64,000 bases of DNA from Gorsachius magnificus (taxonomy: Eukaryota > Chordata > Aves > Pelecaniformes > Ardeidae): NCBI GenBank assembly GCA_034008185.1, contig CM067081.1:87068765-87132764 (forward strand), read 5' to 3'. Below, one piece after another: positions 11,709-24,120 of this stretch. The notes under the pieces are model-generated. The model was not told the origin of the DNA, ran no database searches, and saw nothing but the letters and a program-made list of their open reading frames with translations. The position numbers and the translations under genes are program-made. Each line of letters opens with the position of its first letter. The stretch's first letter is position 1.

Positions 11709-14697
11709 GAGTGGTGTTTCTTTTTAGAGGAGGACTCTCAACAGAAAAATAAAATGTCATTTTTGGATATTTTCTTGCTGAAGGACTTTTAGAAATGCCA
11801 GATAGAAAAGGAGCTGAAAAACACTAGATGGATCACTTGAAGAAAAATGAGGTATAATTCTTCCTGAAACTGTTTAAAAATAGGACTTGGACCATCTTTA
11901 GTGACTTTCTCCCAATTATCAGAAGATTCAGTGGAAGCTTCCCATTCTTTCCCTACATTTAGCTAACTTAACAAAACCAGCTCTACCCTGATATCCTGCT
12001 CCTAAATAACATATAGAAAAATTTTTCACTGACAATGACTTGATTTTAATAAAATAATATCAGTATTTTTATTAGAAACAGTGTTTTCAGTTGGTCCAGG
12101 AAATACATTGATTTACATCAAAGAAACTCTGACCCATACAGTCAATTTTAGTCTGTTTAACTTTTCTCTTATAAATATGAGAATTAGCAGATTGGTAAAA
12201 CAAAAGGAGAAGGAAACACAAGAAGCAGTCTTGGAAAACTCTTTTAGGTATGTGCTACAAGTCCACAGCTTATAATGATGTTAAATAGACACAGCAGTGA
12301 AGAGAACAGACAGAGGGATGAGAACAGTGAAATGGCGAATGATGTGAATGAGCAGGTATTTGACTCATTTGCAGGTAGTGTCTTTTTGAGAGATCCTGGT
12401 ACAGCCATTGGGCCCTGTTTTATAGAACTAAAACCTGGAGAAATTCTGTTGGGTTTGAGTAAATCCATTGTTCCTCATACTCTAAACTTGTAAGTTGTAC
12501 ATTATGTAAGATAGATACGACATGTAACTAATATTGTGCATAATTCCTGTTGAAAAAAACGAATCTTACAGACTCAGAGTGTTTCACTGAAGTGTGTTGA
12601 CTGCCTTGGTAATTTAGACTAAAACTAAAAAGGCTTACCTTCTGCATTTTTTAGAATTATATTGTATTTTTATCAATACAAATCAAAGAAAAGTTATTAG
12701 AAAATTGCCAGCTATGAATTTTGAGTTTCAAACTTGTATTCTGCTGGTTGACATACCACCTGTCAATAAATAAACCAAGCAGCAGTTGCCACATCACTAA
12801 GAATGACTGTTTTCTGTAATGATTACCAGTTAGGATATCAACATATTCAGTGTTCTTATTCAATATTCTTATTCTCATCTGATAGGGCTTTATTATTGAA
12901 AACTCTTTTTAGAAGTTATGTGGCAAAAGAGTTTGTTTTACAGAACAGAGAGAAGGAAATCACAAAAATATTTCTATCTTTTGAAATAATAGGTCCATGT
13001 CTTTTAAATGAAATGAGTTAATTAAAAATGTATATCTTTCTAGGGTGATATTAACATTTTGATTTAATTTTTTTATACGGAATGCAAAAAAGACATAATT
13101 TCCCACCATATGGCAATGCTGGTTTCTGAGTAGTTCTTGTGCTAGGCACTTTACTGCCTTTCCTATTCTGTCCTGAAGATGTTACAGTTCAGCAGAACCC
13201 CTTTTCCATTTGCTCCTCTAATTTTGGTTCAGACAAACAAGATAGGCACACAGCACAGAGGAGGGTTAACAAAGTCTTGATTTACAAAGGTGGGGGAATA
13301 TTCTATGTGAGAATCAGTTTTTCACTTGCCCAGTTAAGAGTCCTTTTTAACACGTAGAACTGTGGAAGAGGATAAACTGGGGTAATACGCTGGCCACAGG
13401 CCAAGTCTCCTCAAGGTACATGCTGTATAGCTTTTGGTGGTCCTCCTGACTACTGGTGAGCAGGAAATGGACATTCTCCTCCTGGTGACAGTACATATCC
13501 TCCATACCATTCAGTGTAGTGGCTTCTCTGCTAGGCTTCAGTTGTGCTAGAATGGAAAATTTACAGAAAGTGAGTCATGAGACCATCAGTCTCATTCCCA
13601 TCACAGCTCTGCTTAGGAGTATGCATGTAGTTAAATACCTGGCAACAATGTGTTTTCATTTTGGGTGCAGGGCCAAGTCTTCCCTTTGACTCCTTTCAAT
13701 TTAGTAGTTTTGCCATTGAAGAGGAAGGGCATGGCTGTTCCAGGATTTGAGCTTTGAATATTTTCCCTTTTGCTGGGGAGCCTCTCTTTTGAACATATTC
13801 TATGTTCGTGGTCACTTGTTTGATTGCAAACTAAAAAAAAAAAAAGAAGAGAGAGTAGCATCACCTCAATATGTGAAACAGCTTAAATCCTGTGTATGGT
13901 GTCATGCATGTACCCGAGGAGTCCAAGGAGCCATTTCTAATTAATGAGTAGAACAGGTTTGTCTTTAGAAAGCAGTAATACCAACTAACCTAGGTGACTG
14001 CTTTGCTTCACCGCCTTCTCCCCAGAAGTCGCTGGTGAGATGGCTGAGCTGCTTACGAATCATTTGCTGAATTGCTGTGATTGAGAGCCTGAGGTAAAAG
14101 GCACCATTTTGGTGCTCTGTAGTATACTAGGCTGTAATTCCTGGCCATTCAATTATGGCATTACAGACAGCTTACGAGCTTGAAGTCCTTCAGGCTTTCA
14201 AACCAGAGCTGTTAACCTGGCTGGTATCCTGTTGTCAGTGGAGCTGAAGAAACCTGGAGCCCAGAGCAAGCCAGCAGCTGAAGTACATGCTCAGGAAGGG
14301 TTCATAACTGCAATACACCCTGTGTTACTGCTCAGACACTGCTGGAAATGCCTGAGCTACCAAGTTTGACTCCTGTTAGTGGCAATGTAACCAGCATCTG
14401 ACTGGCAGAAGAGCTGTTTCACAAGGCCAGGCTTTCCAAGGTGAAAAGAAATTAATATTTCTGTCTAAAAGGATTTGGCCTAATGAAGACTTGGACTTGC
14501 AGAAAGTATAGATTGGTAGTTTTTATACCCTACAAATCCTTTTGGGAGGAGTTAGCCATTTCGGAGTCATGTACTAAATAAGCAGTAGCAAACTGGAGAA
14601 TATGTACTTCGTGCAGACTTTTCGAAATACCATGAAAATGTTGGTTCATGCCAAAAATTTTCGTTGTTTCCGAGCACATAAAAGTATATATGTGTGT
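11709..14697. other. Unique sequence with one exon-like segment
   Basis: No gene assigned. The segment 12191-12247 (57 bases) is flanked by an AG and by the donor-like TTTAG|GTATGT, and is open in one frame. It is treated only as a curiosity. A poly-A run lies at 13833-13845. The rest shows nothing recognisable. Confidence 0.5.
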
Positions 14698-14807
14698 TGT
14701 TTTTGCATGGCAATGTTTTGGTAGCAGGGGGACTACAGGTGTGGCTTCTGTGAGAAACTGCTAGAAGCTTCCCTCGTGTCCAATTAGAGCTGCTGGCCAA
14801 GGCCAAG

Positions 14808-14850
14808 CCAATCAGAGATGGTGGTAGCACCTCTGGAATAACATATTTAA
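14808..14850 (+). promoter_or_regulatory. LTR promoter: CCAAT box and TATA-like box
   Basis: CCAAT at 14808-14812 (in GCCAATCAG) and TATTTAA at 14844-14850 lie 32 bases apart, the usual spacing for an LTR U3 core promoter. Transcription would be expected to start about 25-30 bases downstream of the TATA-like box. Activity is not shown by sequence. Confidence 0.6.
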
Positions 14851-15495
14851 GAAGGGGAAAAAAAAGTTGTGCAACAGTTGAGTCTGGAGAGATGAGTGAG
14901 AATATGCAAGAGAAAACTCTGTAGCCACCAAGGTCAGTGAAGAAGGAGGGGGAAGAGGTGCTCCAGGTGCCAGAGCAGACATTCCCCTGCAGCCCCTGGA
15001 GAACACCATGCTAAGCAGGCTGTCCTCCTGCAGCCCATGGAAGTCCACGGGGGAGCAGACCTCCACCTGCAGCCCGGGAGGACGATGCGGGGTGGATCCA
15101 AAGGGGGCCCTGTGGGCTTGTGACCCCACGGAGGACCCACGCTGGAGCAGTCTGTTCCTGAAGGACTGCACCCCATGGAAAGGATGGACCCATCTGGACA
15201 GTTCATGAAGGACTCAGCCGGGGAAGGACTCACACTGGAGAAGTTCATGGAGGACTGCACCCCATGGGAGGGAACCCAGGCTGGAGCAGGGGAAGAGTGT
15301 GAGGAGGAAGGAGCAGCAGAGACAGTGTGTGATGAACTGATCACATCCCCCATTCCCTGTCCCCCTGTGCCACTGGGTGGGGAGGAGGTAGATAATTTGG
15401 GAGTAAATTTGATCCTGAGAAGAAGGGAGGGATGTGGGGAAGGTGTTTTAAGATTTGTTTTTTATTTCTCATTATCCTACTCTGATTTGACTGGT

Positions 15496-15501
15496 AATAA
15501 A
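15496..15501 (+). terminator. LTR polyadenylation signal AATAAA
   Basis: Canonical AATAAA inside the LTR at 15496, downstream of the putative R region and followed by a T/G-containing stretch. It could end transcripts entering from the left on the plus strand. Confidence 0.6.
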
Positions 15502-15674
15502 TTAAATTTCCCCAAGTGGAGCCTCTTTTGCCCATGACAGTAATTGGTGAGCAATCTCCCTGCCCTTATCTCGACCCATGAGACTTTTGTTATATTTTCT
15601 CTCCCCTGTCCAGTTGAGAGACTGATAGAGCGGCTTTGGTGGGCACCTGGAATCCAGCCAGGGTCAACCCACCA

Positions 15675-18289
15675 TAATATGATTCAGCTTCACACCGACT
15701 TCCTGAAGCTTCTACAGATCTTGAAATAAAGATCATCTTCACATTGCACACAAGGCTGACATGTTCGTTTAGTGAGTATTTACTGCAGAAGAGAGCTATG
15801 TAAAGTTGAACTATGTGTAATCAATTGATGAAGGGTACTCAAAGTTCTCTGATAGCAAGCCTGTCATCCATAGTATTGCTTCCAGAGGAATCCCTGCAGA
15901 GAACCAAAAGGAAATGGAAGTTGCGTGTTGGGCAAGATGTGCATACAGAATACTTCCCTGTGATATACAGCTTTCCAGACTACTGTGGCAGTGTGAACTG
16001 TAGGAAGGTCATTTAAAGTGAAGAACAGATAGTATAAAATTGTGAGGAAAAGAGCTGCAAAGTCAGGAAAATGCTCACAGCAAGGCCCCTGCTTGATGCA
16101 TTGTGAGCCAAAGAGGTGAGAAAGGGCTTCCATCCTAAACACAGAAGGGGAAAATAAAAGCTCTGTATGTTTCCAGGTGCAAGATTTATGGGGGACAAAG
16201 AAACTGGAGCCCTTTTTGTGAGAAAGTGTATCTGCAAAACAGCTCACCATTATGAATGTCTGTTCTAAATATAAGCAAACTTTATTTAGAGAGTCCTGTG
16301 AGGTAAGTGACATTCAAATATAATTTTTTCCAAAGGAAGGAGAAAGGACTGGCTTTATAGACAGGCAAAGTAGATGCTCCCTCCCCAGGAAGCGGCTTGA
16401 GGTGTCAAGAACGCAAATGCTGAGGTTCCTTAGTAATTCTTTCCTAAGTTAGGCTTGTCTCAGCAGGTCTACAAGTAGTACTTTGCTGGATCTAGCAGTA
16501 GGATCCACTGCTCCAACAAGTCAAGTTGTGGTTTTGAACACCTTAAACTTCCCTGCTATGCAGAGATGGAGTTTGAGTTGAGCAGTATTTCTACACAGAA
16601 GTGCTCCAGGCACTGAAGCAGTGGCAAACTTTATTTATCCTAGAGCAGAGGGTCCCTAGAAGGCCGAGCACAGAGAAGAGGTCATTGAATTGGTGGGTGT
16701 TTTGTTTTACAAGGATTAACTATTAGGGAACCTATATTTTTACATGATGCATAATTCAATTTTATGTTCAATCTATTTTTTTGCATAATGAGGATATTGT
16801 GATTAATGAAAAATAAATGGTCAAATGAAAAGGCAGTACGTTCTTCCTTTGCTCAAGGTTGAACATGATCAGAAATACTAGTTATAGCACAAAAATCACA
16901 ACATCATTGATTACTTCAGAAGTGTAATCTTGCATTCAGACTGTGATCTGACTGGTTTTGATTTAGCTGAACTACCCAAGCCTGGATCTGGTGCATAACC
17001 CAGCTATCTGATTGCCCCTCATGTGTGGTTAAGCTACTTGATCTTTTTGTGCTGTTCTTTCTTGAGATGTGTTACTCCAAATAAAATTGATCAAAGGCAC
17101 TGTTCCACTTCCTTCACTCACAGGAGCACTAAATTCAGTGTGAGCATTGTGATCCAGGATGTAGTTGCTACACCTGAGTTCTGGTTCATGCTCCTCAGGC
17201 TTTGGTTTCATTTATTTTAGCAAGTGTTTTTATATTTTTTAATGTTCTCATTTGCAAAGTAAATTTTATTTTGGTGAAAAGTGGGATTTTATTACTGTGT
17301 CTGTGGCCTGTCTACACATGATGCTGTTACTGTGATGTGCATTGATCAGCCCAGCTCTGCTGCAGGTCGCCCTTCTGCTCAAAGCATCTGCTGACGTTAG
17401 CAGTCGATCAAACAGCTGGTGTTGCTAGAAGATCATTTTAGTTCACCCTCTAGGATGGGAAAAATTCTTGCCTGCCATGCAAATAGACAAGGATTTGGTG
17501 TTACTGCATTCTAGACCCCAGAATTTTTTAGTTTTTTAATCCAGTAGAATTTTAATCAAAATAGTAGTTGAGTGTGATTAGAAAACGTAAAAATTTTTTA
17601 GGCTCCCTATGTATTTTATTGATGCTTGAAAAAAAATGAATTCCATGTGCAAATAGTCTGAATCATTTTGCAATGAACAAGCTGTTATTTATGTATTAAC
17701 ATTTCCTGAAGAGACAGTTTCTATAGAACATCAGGAAGCAGCCATAAAAGCGAATATAGGAAAAAACTGGGACAGAAACAAGTAGATGCATTTTGCAATT
17801 GGCTATGCAGAAACATTCCATAGCGAAGGTAGGATCACATGCAGTACAAATCGCTTGCTTTTGTGAGTTGGCAGAAAATATAATTAAAATAAAGAAGTGA
17901 CATCTTATGTGACAGAACCTGAGTAGGCAGCACAGCATTTATCACCTCCTGTTCACTAGCTTTTCTTTTTTAAAATTAGAGAGATTTATCTTATATGATG
18001 CCTACTCATGGTCTCGTTGGCATGAACGAAAACAAAAAAAGAAATGTAGCGATGTAAAATAATACCATGAGCTACTGCAGCCAACATGAAGCGACCAATT
18101 CGTCCCTGATGCTATGAAAAAGAACTGTACAAGGGTGGATACAGGCCCCAAAGTGTATTACTTCCTGGCGTTATTTTTGTTTGGTTTTCGGTTTGTGTTC
18201 ATAAATTCCGCTTCTATCTAGGGAAAGCTATATATCGAGCTATTTTCTACAAAATGGGGATTGGAGTGAGATCTCAGTTTCAGCTGTGT
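15675..18289. other. Unique non-coding sequence
   Basis: No gene recognised. A 149-codon minus-strand frame at 15864-16313 is Phe/Leu/Ser-rich without motifs and overlaps a second open frame, so I regard it as chance. 17990-18290 keeps several CpGs (for example GAAGCGACCAATTCGTCC), which is unusual for aged neutral DNA. Confidence 0.5.
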
Positions 18290-18362
18290 AAATTTGAAGT
18301 TATTCTGCCAGAGTCAATGAAGTCATTCTTGGTTTATACCTGTAAGCCTTTAATCAGAATAT
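18290..18362. repeat. Ancient amniote interspersed repeat, short relic
   Basis: The words GAGTCAATGAAGTCATTC, GGTTTATACC and TAATCAGAAT occur in the order seen in an old reptile/bird repeat (gagtcaatggagttac...gatttacacc...gatcagaatctggcc). I cannot name the family with confidence, and the orientation is not assigned. Confidence 0.35.
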
Positions 18363-18553
18363 GTCAGTGAGCAGGAAGATGTGACACATGACACATGAAA
18401 ATCAATGGTTGATGCTGCTGTTTTTCTTTCAGGCTGAGCATTTTGACATCTTGCTTGCTGGGTTTTCTGTGATGAGTTTTCTGATTCAGCCAGGCTGTGC
18501 ACTGAGACCAATGCAATTCTTTATTAGAAGACATGGAATCTGGGAGGCTTCTG

Positions 18554-18589
18554 AAAACAAAACCGAACCAAATCAAACCAAACCAAACT
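18554..18589. repeat. Simple repeat, imperfect (AACCA)n
   Basis: Degenerate pentamer array (aacaaaaccgaaccaaatc...) with about seven units. Confidence 0.7.
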
Positions 18590-20029
18590 GGACTTAACAC
18601 ACTTTAAATTTAGAAGAGTCAAGCAATTAAGTATTTGGAATACTGAATGACATGACTTTAACAGAGAAATGAAGGAGTGCCATCACAGAAATCTTCATGT
18701 AAGAGGAGGAGCAGAGCAGGGAAGAAGATGAACTATTTTATGAATATATTTATTACACCAGAGCTTGGAAAAGAACTCAAGTGAAACTACGTAGAGTGTG
18801 TGGAAGGAGCAGAAGAACGATCCATAGAATAACCACATACACGGTTTTAAAATCCTACTTTTAGGAAGAGGGTGAGGTGAGAGAAAAAGGTGACCAATAT
18901 TTAGATTTTAATTTTTTGTGTTGTTTCTGATGAGTCGCTCTCCAATACCCACACTTGAAGAATGCCTCTAAATGTACTCCTGGGGTGCATGGAAGCACAC
19001 AATTACAACCTGGTGTTGATGCAGCCGTACCCTCCTGGGCAAATGGGATGAAGGCCAACATCCCTTTTCCTCCCACTGTCCTTACGTTGCCAGTTACCCC
19101 CAAAAGCAGAGGCAACCATTACCTGCAGTCCAGAGAGAGCAAGAACAGCTCTTCTCCCTCTCTCCTTTCCTGCCTGGTACACTCACGGCATCTGACCTGC
19201 AGTTGTTCGGAAACAAACACACCAAATCTGTCCTTGAATTTGTGTGAGCTTTGCAGGGCCCTTACATGAAGAGCAACGGCTTGGGCAGTATGTGGGTTGC
19301 TCTTTTTCAAGCTCTTTTTATTCCAGCAGCAAATACCTGTGCTGTGGGTGTACACAGTTTGTCTGCATACAGTATCATGTACTGCACATTGTGTTCTCTG
19401 GTATTTCAGTAGAGTTAACATCACACAGGCCTCGGTGAAAGGAAGGTACGCGAATACAGCGATACCTCAGTGCACATTTCACTGTGAAAAAGGGAAGCAG
19501 CTCAGGTGGCAGGCTCGGTGCTGAGGAGTCAACTGCATGATTTCACTCTGCACTGGGCGCAGTGAGAGTTTTGGATGAGTCATGACTGTTCTGCTGTTCA
19601 AGTCCATTACCTACTCATTATCTTGCCTATCCTTTCTACTGATTAGGTGAGCCATCCTCAGATCATCTGTGGTTTTGTAGTAGCACCTTGCAGCCTTGAA
19701 TGTAAACCTCATAAAAGTGCAGTAAAATACCTGCGATTGGTTGCTAGTTATCAAGATATTTTAGGCCATTAAACGCCAAATTGGGTGAACATTGCAAGGT
19801 CATGAAATGCGTATGGTATCTATCACAAAGTTTAAGGTGCTGAGCGTCCAGTAAGATCTGTTGTATAGCAGTGCTATATATATCTTTTAATGGGTCTCCC
19901 TAGCAGCGATCTGAGAGCTTCACATATAGATCTGTGACATGCAGCACTGCTGCATTCCCATGGGAGTTATATTCATTCACATTCATTCATGTTTTCATGA
20001 TCAAGGTATCGGCAACAACAATGCTGATT

Positions 20030-20073
20030 GAAAAAAGAAAAAAAAAAGGAAAAGAAAAAAGAAAAAAAGAAAG
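20030..20073. repeat. Purine-only A/G tract
   Basis: Over 40 bases of uninterrupted A and G, mostly A runs with single or paired G. Low-complexity DNA. Confidence 0.9.
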
Positions 20074-22049
20074 CAAGCATTTGCAACTGAAAGTTATTAA
20101 CTGACACTTCTCATTTAAGCAGTGTCACTTACAACCAAATATTTAGACTCCAAATCAGGATAATGAAAAAACATTTTCAGAAATGTGATGGAGCTTCTGT
20201 CTAATTGACACTTGTACTTCCCTGCAGCTGAGGAGGATAAAGTTTCACAGAAGTATGAGCGAGTTAGCAGCCCGAGATCCTGCAGTCTTGACACACTTTG
20301 TGTGGACAGTATTTAAGTCAGTAATGTTTAATTCTTGCTAAATCCTCTGCTTTTGCTAATAAGGAGATAGGTGAATATATAGTTTGTCACCTAGCAACCT
20401 CAGAGGAGTGCTCTGAACAGTTTTTGAATGAATAGTTGCTGACAGATTTTTAAAAATAGCTGATTTTTTTTGTTTTGTTTGTGCAAGTGGAAGGTGTGGT
20501 CCGCCATATGTGCTCGTGTGAAATGATAAGCAGGCAACTGAAGGGAGAGTGACACAGAAGAGGAAATAAGAATGGAATCATACGGTGTAATTGGCATGCA
20601 TATATATAGAAATGTTGTTTCTATTCTTTTAAGTTGGCTCTGCATAAATTTGCATGACATATCTAAAGTTCCCTGTCTGTTCCATGGCATGCTAGTGAAA
20701 TTCTTTCCTACAGAAGAAATGGGAACATAGACCCTTTGGTATGTTAAACAACACCCCCCTCATCCTACAAGGTAGAAAAATTAGTGCAGGGACTCTTTAT
20801 TTGCTTATGGAAGGTTGCAAGATTGTTTATTCTTGCCTGCATTAGACTTCACCCTTGGATCTTAGACTTAAATAGCAACTGGTAGCAATAATTGAAATTG
20901 CATTAATGGCAGCAGCTGGGTGGATGGGACAAGGGTGGCTGTGGCCAGCTGCAGTCTGGTGAAGGGGGCAGCTGTGGGCAATGACAACTTCTGCATCGTG
21001 GTCTCTAAACAGTGCTCACAGGAAGGGGGGTCGAGCCCCTTCAACCCGTCTGGTCAACTTGCTCCTCAACAGGGCAGAGTCACCGTTAACCCAGAGCAGG
21101 TTGATGTTCTGCAGCAATTTAAAACCCTCTTAGCTTTTGGTGACTGGGTTTCCTTAATACTCTAACAACCAGCCCAATCACGCAAAGCACCTACATGACT
21201 ACTAGCTCTTCAACTGACAACCAGTGATTCGCTTCCCAAAGAGTCTCTTGGTGACAAAACCAGTTTTATGTGGTCCTGCAGCCAGCTTACATGTCATGGG
21301 ATGCTCCTATGAGAAAAGGAGCATGGTCGTACCATAACCAATTTGTTTGTACCTGACTACTGGAAAGGACTGTTTGGGACGAAGAGTACCCCACATCAAC
21401 AGCTTTACAGACTGCATTAATAAATTAGAGTAAGGTCTTGCTGTAAGTCAGCCCTATGCTGAGGGCATAATTTTGGATGATTATGCCAGCAATGAAGAGA
21501 AAGGTTGATTCCTTTAGAAACCCAAATCATCTGATTTCCCCAAACTTAAAAGCCAAAAGCATTGCAACTGCTATTTATTTTTGTAAATGGAGGCACTTCT
21601 TTCATTCATGTGATAATTTAAAGCACATTATTTTTGTACAGTGTAGGGACTTTAAGAATAAAGACAGCACTACTGAATGCTGCCGAGTTCTTTAAAAGCT
21701 TTCTTGGCTTTCTCTTTCAGCTGCCAATGTTTTCTTTAAAAAATAAGAAACACATTGTTGTGATGAAGCCCTTAGTATGAAGCCTAAACCGGAGGACAAA
21801 GGAAATTTTAAACAGAAAGTGTGAGAGAGGTCAGGTGGATTGGTTAACAAGAAGCTGTCATTAATGGGTTTTAGCTCACTGTCTCTGGGATTATCCTTAT
21901 CACAGTGTAGAGCTTGTTTTTATTTAATTTAATCATTGAATAAACTGGTTGCCTGTCGGCTTCAGCTTATCTGAAAAGGCCACTCTGCATGATGGCCACA
22001 TATGTATTCCAAGCTGCCTGCATGTTACTGTCGGCTTTTAAAACCTTGA

Positions 22050-22275
22050 TGCTGCCTGTGCACGGGTGAGGAGATGTGTGTGGCTGCGCACCCACATGCC
22101 TGTTGTGGTCCCTGAGCGCCGGGGCAGGAGCATCCATCTGAGGCACGGGAAGAGCACGAGCGAGCTCAGGCACGGCTTGTTGAGAGGCACATGGGGCTTG
22201 GAAGCTGCTGGGATGCTGGTCCCACAGCGCAGGGCCAGCCTACGAATGCCTGAGGTTCAGGACAAAGCCGTGAGA
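22050..22275. other. GC- and CpG-rich patch
   Basis: The most GC-rich unique segment of the left half, with about ten CpGs in 225 bases (for example GCGCCGGGGC and GAGCACGAGCGAGC). It is too short to be a classical CpG island, and no promoter elements or gene start were recognised beside it. Open frames here exist mainly because GC-rich DNA has few stops. Confidence 0.5.
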
Positions 22276-24120
22276 TGAAACCCAATGAGCCCTTAAGGCA
22301 CATTTGCTACCATCAGGGACTTGAACTGGAAATGGGAATGTGGCTGTCTCCAACCTCATTTTCATTGGAGGGAAAAAATGTTTGGCTAGTTTGTGGCAAA
22401 TACTGGGAAGTAAAATCTCAGCAAGGTTTAGGCAGTTTGCAAAAGGCTCTTAGCAAAATTATCAAAATAGAAATTACCTTCCTGTAGAGGCAGAAAATGC
22501 TTACATCAAAGTATATCTCTGAAGTTGCTAACTCAGTCCTTTCATACATTGGAGAGTGACAGTTTCTTCTGAATATTATGCTGGGCCTTTCTAATGTACA
22601 TTGTAAGGCCTAATCAATTACTATCCTATAGCACAGCATCTGCCTGGCAGTACTGAGATGTTACATTTCATCTAAGAAGCCAGTAATAGGCCACCTGTAA
22701 CGGATTGGTATGAAGAGTGGAAAATGTCAATGGCAAGCAAGTTAGTGTAGTCATTTAAACCGTGAATTTATGCTGGAATATATTTATATTTCCATGCAAA
22801 TGTGAAGAGAAGCAAAGATGTAACAGCGAGAAGCTAAATATTTTAAGATGCCTGGTACAATATTTTGTGCTGTCTTTTGGGTCAGGAAAGAATGATGCAT
22901 TGTCTTCATTCTTCTTTTCTGTTGTGTATTTTTAACGCCCACTTTGCTCTCCATCTTATTTTTCCATGTTTATGTTGTTATTATTCATTCTTCTAACTTT
23001 TGCAAGTGATAAACTTCAGATTTTTTCTAATTCTGCCCCATTATTTCAGATTCTTCTAGTTGGTTTAGATTTTTCTCTTCTTTTTCCTCCTTTCAGAATA
23101 CTTTCAGAAGAGAACTGGACTTTCACAAGCTAATAGGTCGCTGTGCAGTGTCAAAACGTTTTCTATGTGATCTTCCTCCTTGTTTACCCATGCAGGCTGC
23201 AACCAGACTTTCCATCACAGTCACTTAACAGTATGTTGTCAGAGACATTGTATTCACAATACACTGTACTTGTGTGTGTATGGGTGTGGGTATACAACAA
23301 TATTTACTCAAGGCAAGGGCTTCAGTCCTCCAGGTTGAGAGGACCCCCAGTAGCAGCCAGTGAAAGCATCACCAAATGTCTTATGTGCCAAATGACATTG
23401 TATGTCATTTTCCTGTGTGAAATGCATATGGAATGTCACATTTTTTCAGCCCAGCTCAACTTCGTCCATTTACTGCTTGGATGCTGAACTGCTCAGGCTG
23501 CCTGGATGTTGGAAAAACAGTGATTACATATCTTAAGGTATCATGCCTGTGCAGTTGGTTTCCTGTTGTGCAGTGTTTTTCTGTGACATTGCCATGTGTC
23601 TGACTGCCCTCACTCACTGAGTGAGGGATGAGAAGCCTGGTTTTGGAGGCAGTTTCTTGCTGTGTGGCTGGGGGCTGCCCCTACATGGTAATGTGCTTAC
23701 GGCTTCCAAAATCCTTACCATGGCTGTGGAAATGGTGTAGCATTTCTGACTCTTATCTGTGTGTCCCTTATCCTGAAATCTGTCTCCTCAACATATGAAA
23801 ATCCTTCAGTTGCTAGTCCACCAAAGAAGCAAAGTGTATTTTTAGAAATCCCAGGATCTTGTTCCACCAGTGGATTTAAATTTTTAAAAGCTAGCTGATG
23901 TCTATATTGAATTGTGTAACTAGGTCTTCCTCTTCATAAACCACAATTCTGCATATTCATTTTTTATTGATATAATGTGGAAATAGTGTTAATCCAATAT
24001 TTTGACAGTTATACAATGATAAAGCCTGTAGAATGTGAGCTGAGTATTCAGGTCTGAACAACAGGCAGGAGGGTAAGCATTTAGTTCTCTGAAGCATGAA
24101 GTGCATGAAGTCATCTGAGT

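Larger units (their letters stand above)
14698..15674 (+). mobile_element. Endogenous retrovirus solo LTR
   Basis: About 977 bases with the layout of a retroviral LTR. It begins TGTTTTTGCATGGC and ends ACCCACCA, giving TG...CA termini. The sequence matches, in order, an LTR I remember as frequent in neoavian birds: GCTAGAAGCTTCC near the start, a CCAAT box, a TATA-like box, a GC-rich repetitive middle, AATAAA, then the closing GGGCACCTGGAATCCAGCC and GGTCAACCCACCA. No gag, pol or env coding sequence or primer-binding site follows, so it is a solo LTR left by recombination. The middle contains an exact 17-base repeat (15162-15178 and 15251-15267). No clear target-site duplication was found, so the termini may be off by a few bases. 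It is probably class III (ERVL-like), but I did not verify the subfamily. Confidence 0.88.
18363..24120. other. Unique non-coding sequence with small repeats
   Basis: No gene recognised. Holds an AACCA-type run (18554-18589), a purine tract (20030-20073) and a GC/CpG-rich patch (about 22050-22275). 19540-19900 contains an AP-1-type TGAGTCA at 19576-19582 within a CpG-retaining stretch. The rest is unremarkable. Confidence 0.5.

Noticed and set aside
14934..15537. Proline/serine-rich minus frame (14934-15353) and plus frame (15175-15537)
   Set aside because: Both lie wholly inside the solo LTR, whose GC-rich internal repeats keep frames open. They are not a retroviral gene.
15864..16313. 149-codon minus-strand open frame
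   Set aside because: Longest frame in the window but Phe/Leu/Ser-rich from AT/CT-rich DNA, without motifs, acceptor or family resemblance.
20580..20640. tRNA or microRNA-like region
   Set aside because: No A/B box, no cloverleaf and no long stem could be drawn here or elsewhere in the window; no B-box-like GGTTCGAATCC was found.
22066..22278. Arginine-rich 70-codon plus frame
   Set aside because: Explained by a GC-rich, stop-poor patch; no motif or acceptor.
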